The notes: a model not told the origin generated them from the letters alone. A stretch of 64,000 nt of DNA from Anaeromassilibacillus senegalensis (GCF_021531715.1 NZ_JAFBIT010000001.1:496001-560000), one strand, 5' to 3'. Counted from the stretch's first letter, positions 1-10,004 are shown. Numbers and translations are program-made.

Positions 1-94
1 CGGCATCGAGCCCGGCACCAAGTGGGACGACCTCCCGGATGATTTTGTCTGCCCGCTCTGCGGTGTTGGCAAGGAGTCCTTCAGCGCCGAATAA
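1..94 (+). CDS. C-terminal end of a rubredoxin-domain protein (partial)
   Basis: Thirty codons run in frame from base 2 to a TAA stop at 92-94. They encode the second half of a rubredoxin fold: Trp-Asp-Asp-Leu-Pro-Asp-Asp-Phe, then the iron-binding Cys-Pro-Leu-Cys-Gly knuckle. The first CxxC knuckle lies upstream of the window. The protein could be a free rubredoxin, a rubrerythrin or a flavoprotein with a terminal rubredoxin domain; the visible part cannot decide. A very similar C-terminal rubredoxin ends the flavodiiron protein at 49966-51819. Confidence 0.85.
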   Translation, partial: GIEPGTKWDDLPDDFVCPLCGVGKESFSAE

Positions 95-103
95 TTTCAG
101 AAA

Positions 104-139
104 GGGCGGGGAGCGCAAAGCGTTTTCTCCGTCCTTTTT
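104..139 (+). terminator. Intrinsic terminator of the rubredoxin-domain gene
   Basis: A GC-rich stem at 104-116 pairs with 120-134, with several G-T pairs and a small bulge. It closes on an AAA loop and is followed by TTTTT. It lies 9 bases after the stop codon at 94. Confidence 0.65.
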
Positions 140-169
140 CTGTCCAATTTTCCGCAGGTGGTGAACGAT

Positions 170-1219
170 ATGGAAGATAAAACAGAACAGGCTGTATACG
201 AAGCGCTGCCCGCACTTTTGCTGCCGTGGTACGCGGAAAACGCGCGCGATCTGCCGTGGCGGCACAGCCGAGAGCCATATCGCGTCTGGGTCTCGGAGAT
301 CATGCTCCAGCAGACGCGCGTGGAGGCCGTCATCGGCTACTACAACCGTTTCATGGCGGCCTTTCCGACGATATACGCGCTGGCCGAAGCCGAGGAGAGC
401 CGCGTGCTGAAGCTCTGGGAGGGCCTCGGCTATTACTCCCGTGCGCGGAATCTGCAGAAGACGGCAAAGCAGATCGTGGATGATTTCGACGGCGTGTTTC
501 CCGATACGGCGGAGGCGCTCGAAAAGCTGCCGGGTATCGGCGCGTATACGGCGGGCGCGATCGCATCGATCTGCTTTGAGTGCCCGAGTGCAGCGGTAGA
601 CGGCAACGTCCTGCGCATCATGGCGCGTATCACGGCAGATGACAGTCCCATCGACCTGCCCGCGACGAAGCGGAAAATCGGCGCGGCTCTGGAGAAGGTC
701 TATCCAAAGGGCCGCTGCGGTGCCTTTACGCAGGCGCTGATGGAGCTTGGCGCGTGCGTCTGCACACCCAAAAGCCCCGGGTGTACGGCATGCCCGGTGC
801 AAACGCTCTGCGCGGCGCACAGGGAGAACGCGGTGCAGAGCTTTCCGGTCAAGCTTCCAAAGGCAAAGAAACGGGTTGAAGAACGCACGGTATTCCTGCT
901 GCGCTGCGGCGGGGAAACGGCGATCTGCAGGCGGGAGGAAACCGGCCTGCTCGCTGGGCTGTGGCAGTTTCCAAACTGCGCGGGTGCGCTCACTGTGGAA
1001 GAAGCTGTGCGTTGGGCAGAGGAGCACGGCGTACAGCCGGTCGGCCTTTTCCGTTCTGTCCACAGAACGCATATCTTCACACATATACGCTGGGAAATGA
1101 TCGGCTACCTGCTGGACTGTGCCGCGAAGAGTGCGGATTTTGTCTGGGCGGGCAGGGAGGCGCTCACCGAAGCGTACGCGCTGCCAACCGCGTTCCGTAT
1201 GTTTCTCGAAGACATATAA
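170..1219 (+). CDS. mutY: A/G-specific adenine DNA glycosylase MutY
   Basis: MutY removes adenine mispaired with 8-oxoguanine or guanine during base-excision repair. Visible features of the 349-residue protein are the catalytic Glu43 in SEIMLQQT, the helix-hairpin-helix LPGIGAYTAGA near 120-130 followed by catalytic Asp144 (AAVDGNVLRI), and a [4Fe-4S] cluster motif C198-x6-C205-x2-C208-x5-C214. The C-terminal third matches the NUDIX-like 8-oxoG recognition domain. Start: ATG at 170 is preceded 5 bases away by AGGTGGTGA (156-164), which favours it over the in-frame GTG codons at 158 and 161. Confidence 0.95.
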   Translation: MEDKTEQAVYEALPALLLPWYAENARDLPWRHSREPYRVWVSEIMLQQTRVEAVIGYYNRFMAAFPTIYALAEAEESRVLKLWEGLGYYSRARNLQKTAKQIVDDFDGVFPDTAEALEKLPGIGAYTAGAIASICFECPSAAVDGNVLRIMARITADDSPIDLPATKRKIGAALEKVYPKGRCGAFTQALMELGACVCTPKSPGCTACPVQTLCAAHRENAVQSFPVKLPKAKKRVEERTVFLLRCGGETAICRREETGLLAGLWQFPNCAGALTVEEAVRWAEEHGVQPVGLFRSVHRTHIFTHIRWEMIGYLLDCAAKSADFVWAGREALTEAYALPTAFRMFLEDI

Positions 1220-1250
1220 AAAAAGATCCCTCGGCGTGAGGGATCTTTTT
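1220..1250. terminator. Bidirectional terminator between mutY and the convergent small gene
   Basis: A perfect inverted repeat (AAAAAGATCCCTC at 1220-1232, its complement at 1238-1250) ends in TTTTT on both strands. It sits between the mutY stop and the stop of the convergent gene at 1258. Confidence 0.9.
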
Positions 1251-1257
1251 CATGCGA

Positions 1258-1551
1258 TTATTCGGCAAGCGCGCGGGTCAGCCACGCATCTGCGATATCC
1301 AATGCCAGATACAGCCCGTTCTTTTCACTCGTCTTGACGATCTGCTTTCTCGTGCGGATCTCCGGATCGGTGTACATCAGCTGTACGATGCATTTATCGG
1401 CGATTTCCATATCGTCGAGCGGCTTTTTGGTTTTAATGTCGATCTTAATTACGTATTTATCCGTCATGTTTCCGTAATAGAGGGTGTCGCCGCAGCGCAC
1501 AAGGGGCTTGCCGCGATACATGGGAAACGGGTTCTTTTTGCTCTCGCTCAT
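1258..1551 (-). CDS. Small conserved-looking protein of unknown function
   Basis: A 97-residue soluble protein with no signal peptide or membrane segment. It begins MSESKKNPFPMYRGKPLVRCG and has an alternating beta-like central part (DTLYYGNMTDKYVIKIDI). I recognise no catalytic motif. An in-frame ATG at 1569 would add six residues but has no ribosome binding site and would lie only about 11 bases from the expected transcription start; ATG 1551 follows GGTGATGG. It has its own promoter (1587-1615), so it is probably transcribed alone. It is coding by length, codon use and flanking signals; the function is unknown. Confidence 0.75.
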   Translation of the reverse strand: MSESKKNPFPMYRGKPLVRCGDTLYYGNMTDKYVIKIDIKTKKPLDDMEIADKCIVQLMYTDPEIRTRKQIVKTSEKNGLYLALDIADAWLTRALAE

Positions 1552-1586
1552 TCCATCACCATCTTTCATCCAAATTGTTTTCTATT

Positions 1587-1615
1587 AGTATACCATATTC
1601 CGGTATAAAACACAA
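1587..1615 (-). promoter_or_regulatory. Sigma-A-type promoter of the gene at 1258-1551
   Basis: On the minus strand TTGTGT (1610-1615) and TATACT (1587-1592) are separated by 17 bases, with TGG just before the -10 (extended -10). Confidence 0.7.
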
Positions 1616-1630
1616 CTTATATTTTCAGAA

Positions 1631-1669
1631 TAAAAACTGCCGTTGCCGGAAATCCCGCGCAGCGGCAGT
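1631..1669 (-). terminator. Intrinsic terminator of ireB
   Basis: On the minus strand ACTGCCGCTG pairs with CAACGGCAGT (one mismatch) and is followed by TTTTTA. It lies 20 bases beyond the ireB stop codon. Confidence 0.8.
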
Positions 1670-1688
1670 CTTCAATTCCAAAATGATC

Positions 1689-1946
1689 TTACTCGCCCAA
1701 ATACGTGCGCACCATCGCCTTGAGCAGCTCGTCGCGGTCGATCCTGCGGATCAGACTGCGCGCGTTGTTGTGCGTCGTAATGTAAGTAGGATCCTCAGAG
1801 AGGATATATCCCACGATTTGGCTGATGGGGTTATATCCTTTTTCCTTGAGCGCATCGTAAACGAGCACCAGAATCTGCTGCATATCGAGCTTCTGCGGCG
1901 TTTCAAAGCTGAACGTCTGGGTGCGGTCGTTGAAATCTTCCGCCAT
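1689..1946 (-). CDS. ireB: IreB family regulatory phosphoprotein (UPF0297)
   Basis: This 85-residue protein carries the family core: [21 protein letters not shown], then [24 protein letters not shown]. In Enterococcus, IreB is a substrate of the Ser/Thr kinase IreK and acts in cell-envelope stress and cephalosporin resistance; a similar role here is inferred from the family. The ATG at 1946 has GGAGG eight bases upstream, so it is preferred over the in-frame GTG at 1955. In many Firmicutes ireB lies between alaS and ruvX; here it stands alone downstream of pheT with its own promoter and terminator. Confidence 0.93.
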   Translation of the reverse strand: MAEDFNDRTQTFSFETPQKLDMQQILVLVYDALKEKGYNPISQIVGYILSEDPTYITTHNNARSLIRRIDRDELLKAMVRTYLGE

Positions 1947-2062
1947 GTGGAACACCTCCTCATTGTCGGCCCTCTCCGGCCCGGGACAGCATAAAGCCCC
2001 TGTAACAGTTTATGCCGGAATCAGAGCAATATTTTGCTTTTCATGAAAAATACCGTACCTCA

Positions 2063-2091
2063 AGCATACAGCAAAAAGCAGAAAATTGCAA
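2063..2091 (-). promoter_or_regulatory. Candidate promoter of ireB
   Basis: Minus-strand TTGCAA (2086-2091) and TATGCT (2063-2068) with a 17-base spacer lie in the pheT-ireB gap. This would give a leader of about 110 bases. Confidence 0.6.
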
Positions 2092-2120
2092 GAGGCTCGC
2101 AGATTGTTTACAAATTTTTC

Positions 2121-4478
2121 TTATCTGAGCGTGACGCCGAGCTTACTGAGGTTTTCGACAATCGTATCCACATAGCCCTGCACCTCGTTCTTCGAAAGCG
2201 TTTTCTCCATCGAAGAGAACGTGAAGCGGAGCGTGATGCTCTTGACCGCGCCGTTGTAGGAGTCGATCAGAGAGACGCTCTTTAAAAGCGGTGTGATATC
2301 AGCCCAGGCTGCGGAGAGCGCGCTGTACGTCTGCTCGCTGCCGACGACCAGAGAGAGGTCGATATCGATGCCCGGGAACTTCGAGGGCTCGTCGTAGTGA
2401 ATGACGGAAGCGGAGAGGGAAGAGAGCACGTCCATATCGAGCTCACCGGCGACGATGACCGCTTTCTTGTCGATCTTCGACTGCACCGCCGGATGCACGA
2501 CCGTGATAAAGCCGAGGTACACGCCGTCGAGCCAGATGCCGGCGGTATTGCGCGGATGCTGCCAGTTGTGCGCGGATTCCATGATGCGGAATTCGAACGG
2601 GCGGTGCTTAAGCTCCATGCCGATGGAAGCCATCAGATCGCGCAGACCGAGGTAAACGTCCTTCTCGGAGCGCACGCGGCTGTACAGCGCAACACCGAGG
2701 TGCTTGCGCTCGTTGCACAGGCCGTCGTCACAGAGGCCTTCCACGACGCGGGCGATCTCAAAGATGCCGAATTCGTTCGCGTACGCCTTGTTCTCGTTGA
2801 CGTAGGAGATCATCGTCGGCACCATCGAACGGCGCAGTACGACGTGGTCGGGCGTCATGGCGTTGATGACGCGCACGTTGTCCTCGATCTCGATATTCAG
2901 CTCCTTATACTTCTTCGCATCGCACCAGATGTAGGAATGCACCTCGTGCAGACCGTAGCGCTGGACGAGCAGATCCTTTGTGAAGCGGTCGTCGTTGCTG
3001 TTCACCGTGCGGAGAACCGGTGCGAGCGCGCTCTTTGTCGTGGTAATCTTAAAGTTGTCGTAACCGTAGACGCGCGTGATTTCCTCGATGATGTCCGCCT
3101 TGATCGTGACGTCCTTCGTCGCGCGCCAGGAGGGGACATGCACGGTAAAGGTCTCGCCCGCAAGGCTTGCGTTGAAGCCGAGTGCGTTCAGCGTGCGGAG
3201 AATCTGCTCGTTCGAGATATCAATACCCGTGTAACGGTCCACGTATTTCTTATCGAAGGAGAGGTCGATCTTATCGTAGTGACGGACATAAACATCCGTC
3301 ATGGAGGAGATGATCTGTACATCGGGGTCAATCTCGGTCAGAAGCTGCATGAAATGCTCGATGGCAGTCGAGGTCAGCTCCGGGTCGAGCGTTTTTTCGT
3401 AGCGCATCGAAGCGTCCGTGCGCAGGCCGATGCGCGTGGAGGACTTGCGCACGCTGACCGCGTCAAAGTTTGCGGATTCGAGCAGCAGGCTGTCGGTGTT
3501 GTCCTCAATTTCGGAATTCAGGCCGCCCATAATGCCTGCGATGGCGACCGGCTCGCCCTTTGAGCAGATCATCAGCGTGTTTTCGTCGATATGGCGCTTT
3601 GCGCCGTCGAGCGTCTCGAAGTCAAACGGCTGGTCGAAGCGCTTGACCTGAATCGAATCGACCTTTGCGCAGTCGAATGCGTGCATCGGCTGGCCGAGCT
3701 CGAGCATCAGGTAGTTCGTCAGGTCGGCGAGCAGATTGATCGCGCGCATGCCGCAGTAGAACAGACGGATGCGCATGTTGACCGGGCTGATTTTCTTCGT
3801 GATGTTGCGCACCTTGAGGCCGGTGTAGCGGAAGCAGAGTTCCTTGTCGATGATGTCGATGTCGATCGGCGCGAGCGACGCATACGGCGTGAGATCCATC
3901 CGGCTGATCGGCTTCAGCTCGCGGCCGGTCAGCGCAGCGAATTCGCGCGCGATGCCGTAGTGGCCCCAAAGGTCGGGGCGGTTGGTCAGAGACTTGTTGT
4001 CGACCTCAAATACGACGTCGCGAACCTGATAAGCGTCCGTGATCGGTGTGCCGAGCGGCAGCTCGTCCGTGATCTCCCACAGGCCGCTGTGATCGGCGCT
4101 GATGCCGAGCTCCTTCTCAGAACAGCACATGCCGTGCGATTCACAGCCCGCGATGGTCGCGCAGGTGATCTCCATGCCGGCAACCTTGCCGCCCTCACGC
4201 GCGAACGCGACGGTCATGCCCTCGCGCACATTCGGCGCGCCGCAGACACAGTCGTACACCTTGTCGCCTGCGTCCACCTTGAGCAGATGAAGCTTCTTTG
4301 AATTCGGATGATTCTCAACGGAGAGAATCCGGGCGACAACAACGTTCTCGATGTCGCGGCCCATATAATAGATATCCTCGACCTCCGCCGTGGAAAGCGT
4401 AAACTGATGGATCAGCTTTTCGAGGTCCAGACCGGAAAGATCAACGAAGTCGTTGATCCAGTTCATTGAAATCAGCAT
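2121..4478 (-). CDS. pheT: Phenylalanine-tRNA ligase beta subunit
   Basis: The 785-residue beta subunit of the alpha2-beta2 phenylalanyl-tRNA synthetase, which charges tRNA-Phe in the cytoplasm. Order of domains: N-terminal substrate-binding start MLISMNWINDFVDLSG, an EMAP/OB-fold tRNA-binding domain (about 40-150, VVARILSVENHPNSKKLHLLKVD in two parts), the B3/B4 editing domain, B5, the catalytic-like core, and a C-terminal ferredoxin-fold anticodon-binding domain ending near KSITLRFTFSSMEKTL. Length is normal for the bacterial family. It follows pheS by 18 bases in one transcription unit under T-box control. Confidence 0.97.
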   Translation of the reverse strand: MLISMNWINDFVDLSGLDLEKLIHQFTLSTAEVEDIYYMGRDIENVVVARILSVENHPNSKKLHLLKVDAGDKVYDCVCGAPNVREGMTVAFAREGGKVAGMEITCATIAGCESHGMCCSEKELGISADHSGLWEITDELPLGTPITDAYQVRDVVFEVDNKSLTNRPDLWGHYGIAREFAALTGRELKPISRMDLTPYASLAPIDIDIIDKELCFRYTGLKVRNITKKISPVNMRIRLFYCGMRAINLLADLTNYLMLELGQPMHAFDCAKVDSIQVKRFDQPFDFETLDGAKRHIDENTLMICSKGEPVAIAGIMGGLNSEIEDNTDSLLLESANFDAVSVRKSSTRIGLRTDASMRYEKTLDPELTSTAIEHFMQLLTEIDPDVQIISSMTDVYVRHYDKIDLSFDKKYVDRYTGIDISNEQILRTLNALGFNASLAGETFTVHVPSWRATKDVTIKADIIEEITRVYGYDNFKITTTKSALAPVLRTVNSNDDRFTKDLLVQRYGLHEVHSYIWCDAKKYKELNIEIEDNVRVINAMTPDHVVLRRSMVPTMISYVNENKAYANEFGIFEIARVVEGLCDDGLCNERKHLGVALYSRVRSEKDVYLGLRDLMASIGMELKHRPFEFRIMESAHNWQHPRNTAGIWLDGVYLGFITVVHPAVQSKIDKKAVIVAGELDMDVLSSLSASVIHYDEPSKFPGIDIDLSLVVGSEQTYSALSAAWADITPLLKSVSLIDSYNGAVKSITLRFTFSSMEKTLSKNEVQGYVDTIVENLSKLGVTLR

Positions 4479-4496
4479 GTGAAACGACTCCCTTCC

Positions 4497-5531
4497 TTAT
4501 TCGTGGTTGAACTGCGCGAGCGTCTTGAGGTTGCCACTGTTCAGATCGCGGATGTCCTTGATGCCGTAGCGCATCATGGCGAGACGCGTCAGACCGAGGC
4601 CGAACGCAAAGCCCGTGTATTCCTCCGGGTCGATGCCGCCGGCGCGCAGCACGTTCGGGTGGATCATGCCGCAGGGGCAAAGCTCAATCCAGCCGGAACC
4701 GTGGCAGGTGGAGCAGCCCTTGCCGCCGCAGATGTGGCAACTGATATCGAGCTCAAAGCCCGGTTCAACGAAGGGGAAGAAGCCGGGGCGCAGGCGGACG
4801 TTGACGTCCTGCTTGAAAACCTTCGAGAGCATGGTCTTCATGAAGTAGATCAGGTTCGAGATGGAGATATCCTTGTCGATCATGATGCCTTCCATCTGGA
4901 AGAAGGTATTCTCGTGGGAGGCGTCCGTGCTTTCGTTGCGGAAGCAGCGGCCCGGGAAGATCGCCCGGAGCGGCGCGCCGTACTTGCGCATGATCGTGTT
5001 CTGCGCCGCGGAGGTGTGCGTCTTGAGCAGCTGGCCGTTGTCGAGGTAATACGTGTCCTGCATGTCGCGCGCCGGGTGATGCTTCGGGATATTGAGCGCC
5101 TCAAAGCAGTTGTAGTCGGTTACGATTTCGCGGTAATCCTCAATCGTGAAGCCCATGGAGGCGAAAATCTCCTCCAGCTCGCGCTGCACGAGCGTGATCG
5201 GATGGTAGGAGCCGTAAGCGGTATCCGCCGGAAGCGTCACATCGTACCGCTCCGCGCTGTTGACAAGGCGCTCCTCTTCCGCCTTGCGGATGGCCTCTAC
5301 CTGCGCGGTGATTTTCTCGTCAACCTCGCGCTTGAGCAGGTTGATCGTCTGTCCGAATTCCTTTTTCTCCGCGCCGGTCAAGTCCTTGAGCCCCTTCAGA
5401 AGCTCGGTGACGGAACCCTTTTTGCCGAGGTACGCCACGCGGATCTTCTCGATCGCTTCGCTGTCGCGCACTTCAGAAAGCTCCGCTTCAAATTTCTCGC
5501 GCAGCTCGGAAATGTTTTCTCTGATGCCCAT
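4497..5531 (-). CDS. pheS: Phenylalanine-tRNA ligase alpha subunit
   Basis: The 344-residue catalytic alpha subunit. An N-terminal coiled-coil (about 1-90, MGIRENISELREKFEAELSE) is followed by the class II aminoacyl-tRNA synthetase core with FRNESTDASHENTFFQMEG and the motif 3 segment GFAFGLGLTRLAMMRYGI near the end. The start at 5531 is the normal family start and has AAAGGA upstream; an open frame continues further upstream only into the T-box leader. First gene of the pheS-pheT operon. Confidence 0.97.
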   Translation of the reverse strand: MGIRENISELREKFEAELSEVRDSEAIEKIRVAYLGKKGSVTELLKGLKDLTGAEKKEFGQTINLLKREVDEKITAQVEAIRKAEEERLVNSAERYDVTLPADTAYGSYHPITLVQRELEEIFASMGFTIEDYREIVTDYNCFEALNIPKHHPARDMQDTYYLDNGQLLKTHTSAAQNTIMRKYGAPLRAIFPGRCFRNESTDASHENTFFQMEGIMIDKDISISNLIYFMKTMLSKVFKQDVNVRLRPGFFPFVEPGFELDISCHICGGKGCSTCHGSGWIELCPCGMIHPNVLRAGGIDPEEYTGFAFGLGLTRLAMMRYGIKDIRDLNSGNLKTLAQFNHE

Positions 5532-5583
5532 ATTGGAATGTCCTTTCGTTAATAATTTCCCGCTTTGTACGGATGGGGAGCAT

Positions 5584-5827
5584 AAAAAAGACCCGCCCCA
5601 TGCACAAAACATGGGGCGAGCCGGAAAAGCTCGCGGTACCACCCAATTTCAGCGCCAACACGCCCTCTAAAGCCTGTAACGGTGCCCGCCGTCGGAGCCT
5701 ACTTTGCGGTTCAGCCCTGCCGCTCCAAAGAGAACTTCACCCGCATGCCGCGCAGGCGCGTTTTCAGCCGGTGGCGCGCCCTCTCTGCCCGCGAAATAAT
5801 CGGGTTACTTTTCTTTTTCATCGCGTT
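5584..5827 (-). promoter_or_regulatory. T-box leader (tRNA-Phe-sensing) of pheST
   Basis: The minus-strand leader contains the diagnostic T-box sequence GGGTGGTACCGCG (about 5632-5644), whose UGGU pairs with the uncharged tRNA CCA end. It is followed by a strong terminator: stem 5594-5602 with 5610-5618 and a T-run at 5584-5589. A TTC triplet at 5732-5734, in the context GTGAAG-TTC-TC, is the likely specifier codon for phenylalanine; the GTGAA context fits a specifier loop, though I did not fold it. Uncharged tRNA-Phe would favour the antiterminator and so raise pheST expression. Confidence 0.93.
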
Positions 5828-5834
5828 TAGAGTT

Positions 5835-5863
5835 ATTTTATCATAAAAAAATCAGCATTTCAA
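5835..5863 (-). promoter_or_regulatory. Promoter of the T-box-pheS-pheT operon
   Basis: Minus-strand TTGAAA (5858-5863) and TAAAAT (5835-5840) are separated by exactly 17 bases, directly upstream of the T-box leader. Confidence 0.8.
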
Positions 5864-5924
5864 GCCTTTTCTTTTGTTTTGCGGCTGCGCGGAGGTCAAC
5901 CAAATAAATTCACAAAATATTGTG

Positions 5925-5953
5925 TTGAACTTCCCGAAAAAACATGCTATAAT
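5925..5953 (+). promoter_or_regulatory. Promoter of the membrane-protein gene at 5995
   Basis: TTGAAC (5925-5930), a 17-base spacer, and a perfect TATAAT (5948-5953). It is divergent from the pheST promoter. Confidence 0.85.
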
Positions 5954-5994
5954 AGCTAAAAACCAGTCAATAGGTAAGGGAAGGAAACGAAGTT

Positions 5995-6528
5995 ATGATG
6001 ACAGATATTTTTGTGGAATATATGGTGAAGAAGAAGATCGGCGGTAAGGATATCCTCGTCTGCCTTGGCGCGTCGGTGCTCGGCGCAATTTTGATCTTCG
6101 TCGGTTTGTTGCTGACACCGATCATGCCCATGATCCCGTTCCTTGTGGTCTGCGGCGTAATCTACGGCCTGTACTGGGTGATTTCCTCGCGCAGTGTGGA
6201 GTTTGAGTACAGCATCACGAACGGCGACATCGCGATCGATAAGATCATGAACCGCAGAAGCCGCAAGCGCCTGACGTCTTTCGACGCGAAGACGATCGAG
6301 GAAATGGGCAAATACACCGAAAACGCCCAGAAGCTGCGCAGCAAGCGCGTGGACAAGACGATCTTCGCCAGCGAAACGGACGACGGCAAGGATGCGTGGT
6401 ATGTGATTGCGAAGAGCCGCAAGACGGGCCTCACGCTGCTGGTGTTCTCGCCGGATGAGCGCTGCATCGACGCGATCAAGCCGTTTATGGACAGACGGCT
6501 GAAATTTGAAATCTTCGGCAGAAATTAA
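5995..6528 (+). CDS. Two-helix membrane protein of unknown function
   Basis: A 177-residue protein. After a short start (MMTDIFVEYMVKKKIGGKDI) come two hydrophobic segments at about 21-42 and 46-64, then a cytosolic-looking, charged C-terminal domain of about 110 residues (VEFEYSITNGDIAIDKIMNR onward) that has a PH/YcxB-like beta character. It resembles a clostridial family of uncharacterised membrane proteins (possibly DUF6106; not verified). It has its own promoter and a terminator before nnr, so it is likely monocistronic. ATGATG at 5995 has GGAAGGAAA upstream. Confidence 0.8.
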   Translation: MMTDIFVEYMVKKKIGGKDILVCLGASVLGAILIFVGLLLTPIMPMIPFLVVCGVIYGLYWVISSRSVEFEYSITNGDIAIDKIMNRRSRKRLTSFDAKTIEEMGKYTENAQKLRSKRVDKTIFASETDDGKDAWYVIAKSRKTGLTLLVFSPDERCIDAIKPFMDRRLKFEIFGRN

Positions 6529-6535
6529 GCTATTC

Positions 6536-6563
6536 AGCGCATGGTCGTCGGCCATGCGCTTTT
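6536..6563 (+). terminator. Terminator after the membrane-protein gene
   Basis: GCGCATGG (6537-6544) pairs with CCATGCGC (6552-6559), extended by one A-T pair, and is followed by a TTTT tract. Confidence 0.75.
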
Positions 6564-6590
6564 GCGTACACAAAAGAGGGGGACGGAATC

Positions 6591-8099
<1,509 letters not shown>

Positions 8100-8221
8100 A
8101 ACACGCGCACAGATTTCACACGGCTGCAATAAAATGGAGCAGGCGCTGATAATTCGATGTTTAAGCGTCCGCAAAATGGGCAAGAATAGGATCGAAAGAT
8201 CAAATTCGGAGTGTGAAAACC

Positions 8222-8572
8222 GTGAACGTACACAGAGGCGATATTTACTATGCAGATCTCAGCCCCGTGGTGGGCAGCGAGCAGGGCGGCGTGCGGCCGG
8301 TCCTGATCGTGCAGAACGACGTCGGCAACCGCTTCAGCCCGACCGTGATCGCCGCAGCAATCACGAGCCAGCGGGATAAAACGAATTTGCCGACACACAT
8401 CGCGCTTCACGCGGAGCGCACCGGCCTGCAAAAGGACTCCATCGTGCTTCTCGAGCAGGTCAGGACGATCGACAAGCACCGTCTCAAGGAAAAGATGGGC
8501 AAGCTCGACGACGACGCGATGAAGCGCGTCAACGAAGCCATCGGAATCAGCTTCGGCCTTTACGATACATAA
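8222..8572 (+). CDS. mazF: Type II toxin, MazF/EndoA-family mRNA interferase
   Basis: A 116-residue protein closely matching the Bacillus NdoA/EndoA type: [39 protein letters not shown], then [13 protein letters not shown] and [13 protein letters not shown]. These enzymes cut RNA at short sequences, UACAU in Bacillus. The GTG at 8222 is chosen because it gives the exact NdoA N-terminus and length, with GGAG about 10 bases upstream; an in-frame GTG at 8213 is too close to that site. The cognate ribbon-helix-helix antitoxin normally encoded just upstream is not visible between 8100 and 8221. Confidence 0.95.
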   Translation: MNVHRGDIYYADLSPVVGSEQGGVRPVLIVQNDVGNRFSPTVIAAAITSQRDKTNLPTHIALHAERTGLQKDSIVLLEQVRTIDKHRLKEKMGKLDDDAMKRVNEAIGISFGLYDT

Positions 8573-8586
8573 GGGCCGAAAATACG

Positions 8587-8626
8587 GCAGCACCGCATCG
8601 GAAGATTGTGTTCGATGCGGTGCTGC
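8587..8626. terminator. Strong bidirectional terminator between mazF and cca
   Basis: A perfect 14-bp stem (8587-8600 with 8613-8626) lies between the convergent mazF and cca genes. T-rich sequence follows on the plus strand (CTCTTTG) and on the minus strand (TATTTTC). Confidence 0.85.
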
Positions 8627-8650
8627 TCTTTGTGAAGGTTATGGCAGAAC

Positions 8651-9994
8651 TTATTTTGATTTTATGGATCGCTCCACACTGCGCAGGAGCCGATCCCGGT
8701 CGTTTTCGAGCTGGCCGCAGATCACGCTGTCGAGTAGGCGGTTCAGCATTTTCCCGATTTCGGCATCGCGCAGGCCAAGCGCGTACAGGTCGCTGCCGTT
8801 TACGGCGAGCTGCCGGAGCGAGAGGCAGAAATCCTTGGCGCGAAGGCGGTCGGCCTCGCGCTGTGCGTCGTCGAGCGCGGCCATTCGGGGCGCGATAACG
8901 TCCGGCGCGTGCGCGGCGCTGTCCGCGCGGCAGACAGCGAGAAGCCGATCGAATAGCTCATAGCCGATGTGGGCGAGCAGGCGGCGGAATTTGACGGGGC
9001 GCATGGGGAAGACCGTATCGTGCAGCTCGACGAGTGTCACGACGTCGTGCAGCGTTTTGTTGTCGCAGCGCAGAGCACGAAGCGTTTCCCGCGCAATTTC
9101 GGCGCTTTTCGCCGGATGCCCGTAGAAGTGGTCGTGGCCGTCTGCGTCTGTGGTGCGGCATGCGGCCTTTCCGGTATCATGCAGGAGCACGGCGAGCCGC
9201 ACAGTGCAGTCCGGCGCTGCGTAGTCGAGCGCGTGCAGCGTGTGCTCGAAGACGTCAAAGCAATGGTACCGGCTGTTCTGCGGCACGTCGCGAAGGCAGG
9301 AAAGCTGCGGCACCGCCGCAAAAAACAGGTCGGGCGCAGTGCGCAGTGCCTCGGCGGCATATGGCGCGGCGACCGTCTTTTTCAGTTCGGAAAAGATGCG
9401 CTCCTTGGCAACAAGCGAGATCGTGTTGCGCAGTGCGTGCAAAGCGGAGAGCGTTTTCGGCTCGATCGAAAATCCGAGTACGGCGGAGAACCGCACAGCG
9501 CGGAACAGCCGCAGGGCGTCCTCGGAAAAGCGGCGCATAGGGTCGCCGACACAGCGGATCAGCCCGGCTTCAAGATCCCGCTGGCCGCCGAAGGGGTCGA
9601 TCAGCCCATCTGCGTCATGATAGGCCATTGCATTGACCGTGAAGTCGCGGCGCGCAAGATCGTCCTCAACGGAAGTGGTGAACTGCACGCTGTCCGGATG
9701 GCGTCCATCCGGATAAGCACCATCGATGCGGAAGGTTGTGATCTCGTACGGCTCGCGGCCGATGAGGACGGTGACCGTGCCGTGCTGCAGCCCGGTTGTC
9801 AACACCGGGTAATCCGGAAAAACGGACAGCACGGCCTCGGGCGGCGCGTCCGTTGTGATATCCCAGTCGTGCGGCGTGCAACCAAGCAAGCTGTCACGTA
9901 CGCAGCCGCCAACGATATAAGCGCGATAGCCGTGCGCGCAAAGGCGGTTCAGAATAGCTTGGCAGGCGGCGGGGATCGGAATTTGAATCGGCAT
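8651..9994 (-). CDS. cca: CCA tRNA nucleotidyltransferase / poly(A) polymerase family
   Basis: A 447-residue enzyme that builds or repairs the 3' CCA end of tRNAs. The N-terminal nucleotidyltransferase head has YIVGGCVRDSLLG and the metal-binding DWDIT, then the RRDFTVNAMAY segment. The neck/body follows, and an HD-type domain carries LLHDTGK (about 270) and HDHFYGH. Start: ATG 9994 has AAAGGAG five bases upstream; a longer open frame to 10045 overlaps the upstream gene. A CCA-adding rather than A-adding activity is assumed, not shown. Confidence 0.93.
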   Translation of the reverse strand: MPIQIPIPAACQAILNRLCAHGYRAYIVGGCVRDSLLGCTPHDWDITTDAPPEAVLSVFPDYPVLTTGLQHGTVTVLIGREPYEITTFRIDGAYPDGRHPDSVQFTTSVEDDLARRDFTVNAMAYHDADGLIDPFGGQRDLEAGLIRCVGDPMRRFSEDALRLFRAVRFSAVLGFSIEPKTLSALHALRNTISLVAKERIFSELKKTVAAPYAAEALRTAPDLFFAAVPQLSCLRDVPQNSRYHCFDVFEHTLHALDYAAPDCTVRLAVLLHDTGKAACRTTDADGHDHFYGHPAKSAEIARETLRALRCDNKTLHDVVTLVELHDTVFPMRPVKFRRLLAHIGYELFDRLLAVCRADSAAHAPDVIAPRMAALDDAQREADRLRAKDFCLSLRQLAVNGSDLYALGLRDAEIGKMLNRLLDSVICGQLENDRDRLLRSVERSIKSK

Positions 9995-10004
9995 AAAGCT
10001 CCTT

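Noticed and set aside
2397-4301. Long plus-strand open frames opposite pheT, and similar ones opposite most other genes (for example 17385-18722, 21748-22791, 24356-26335, 57352-58734)
   Set aside because: They mirror genes with clear family matches, have no ribosome binding sites, and show the Arg/His/Ala-rich composition expected of antisense frames in GC-rich DNA.
8133-8379. A frame starting [20 protein letters not shown] before mazF as a possible antitoxin
   Set aside because: It runs out of frame deep into mazF, becomes Arg-rich there, has no ribosome binding site and no ribbon-helix-helix pattern.
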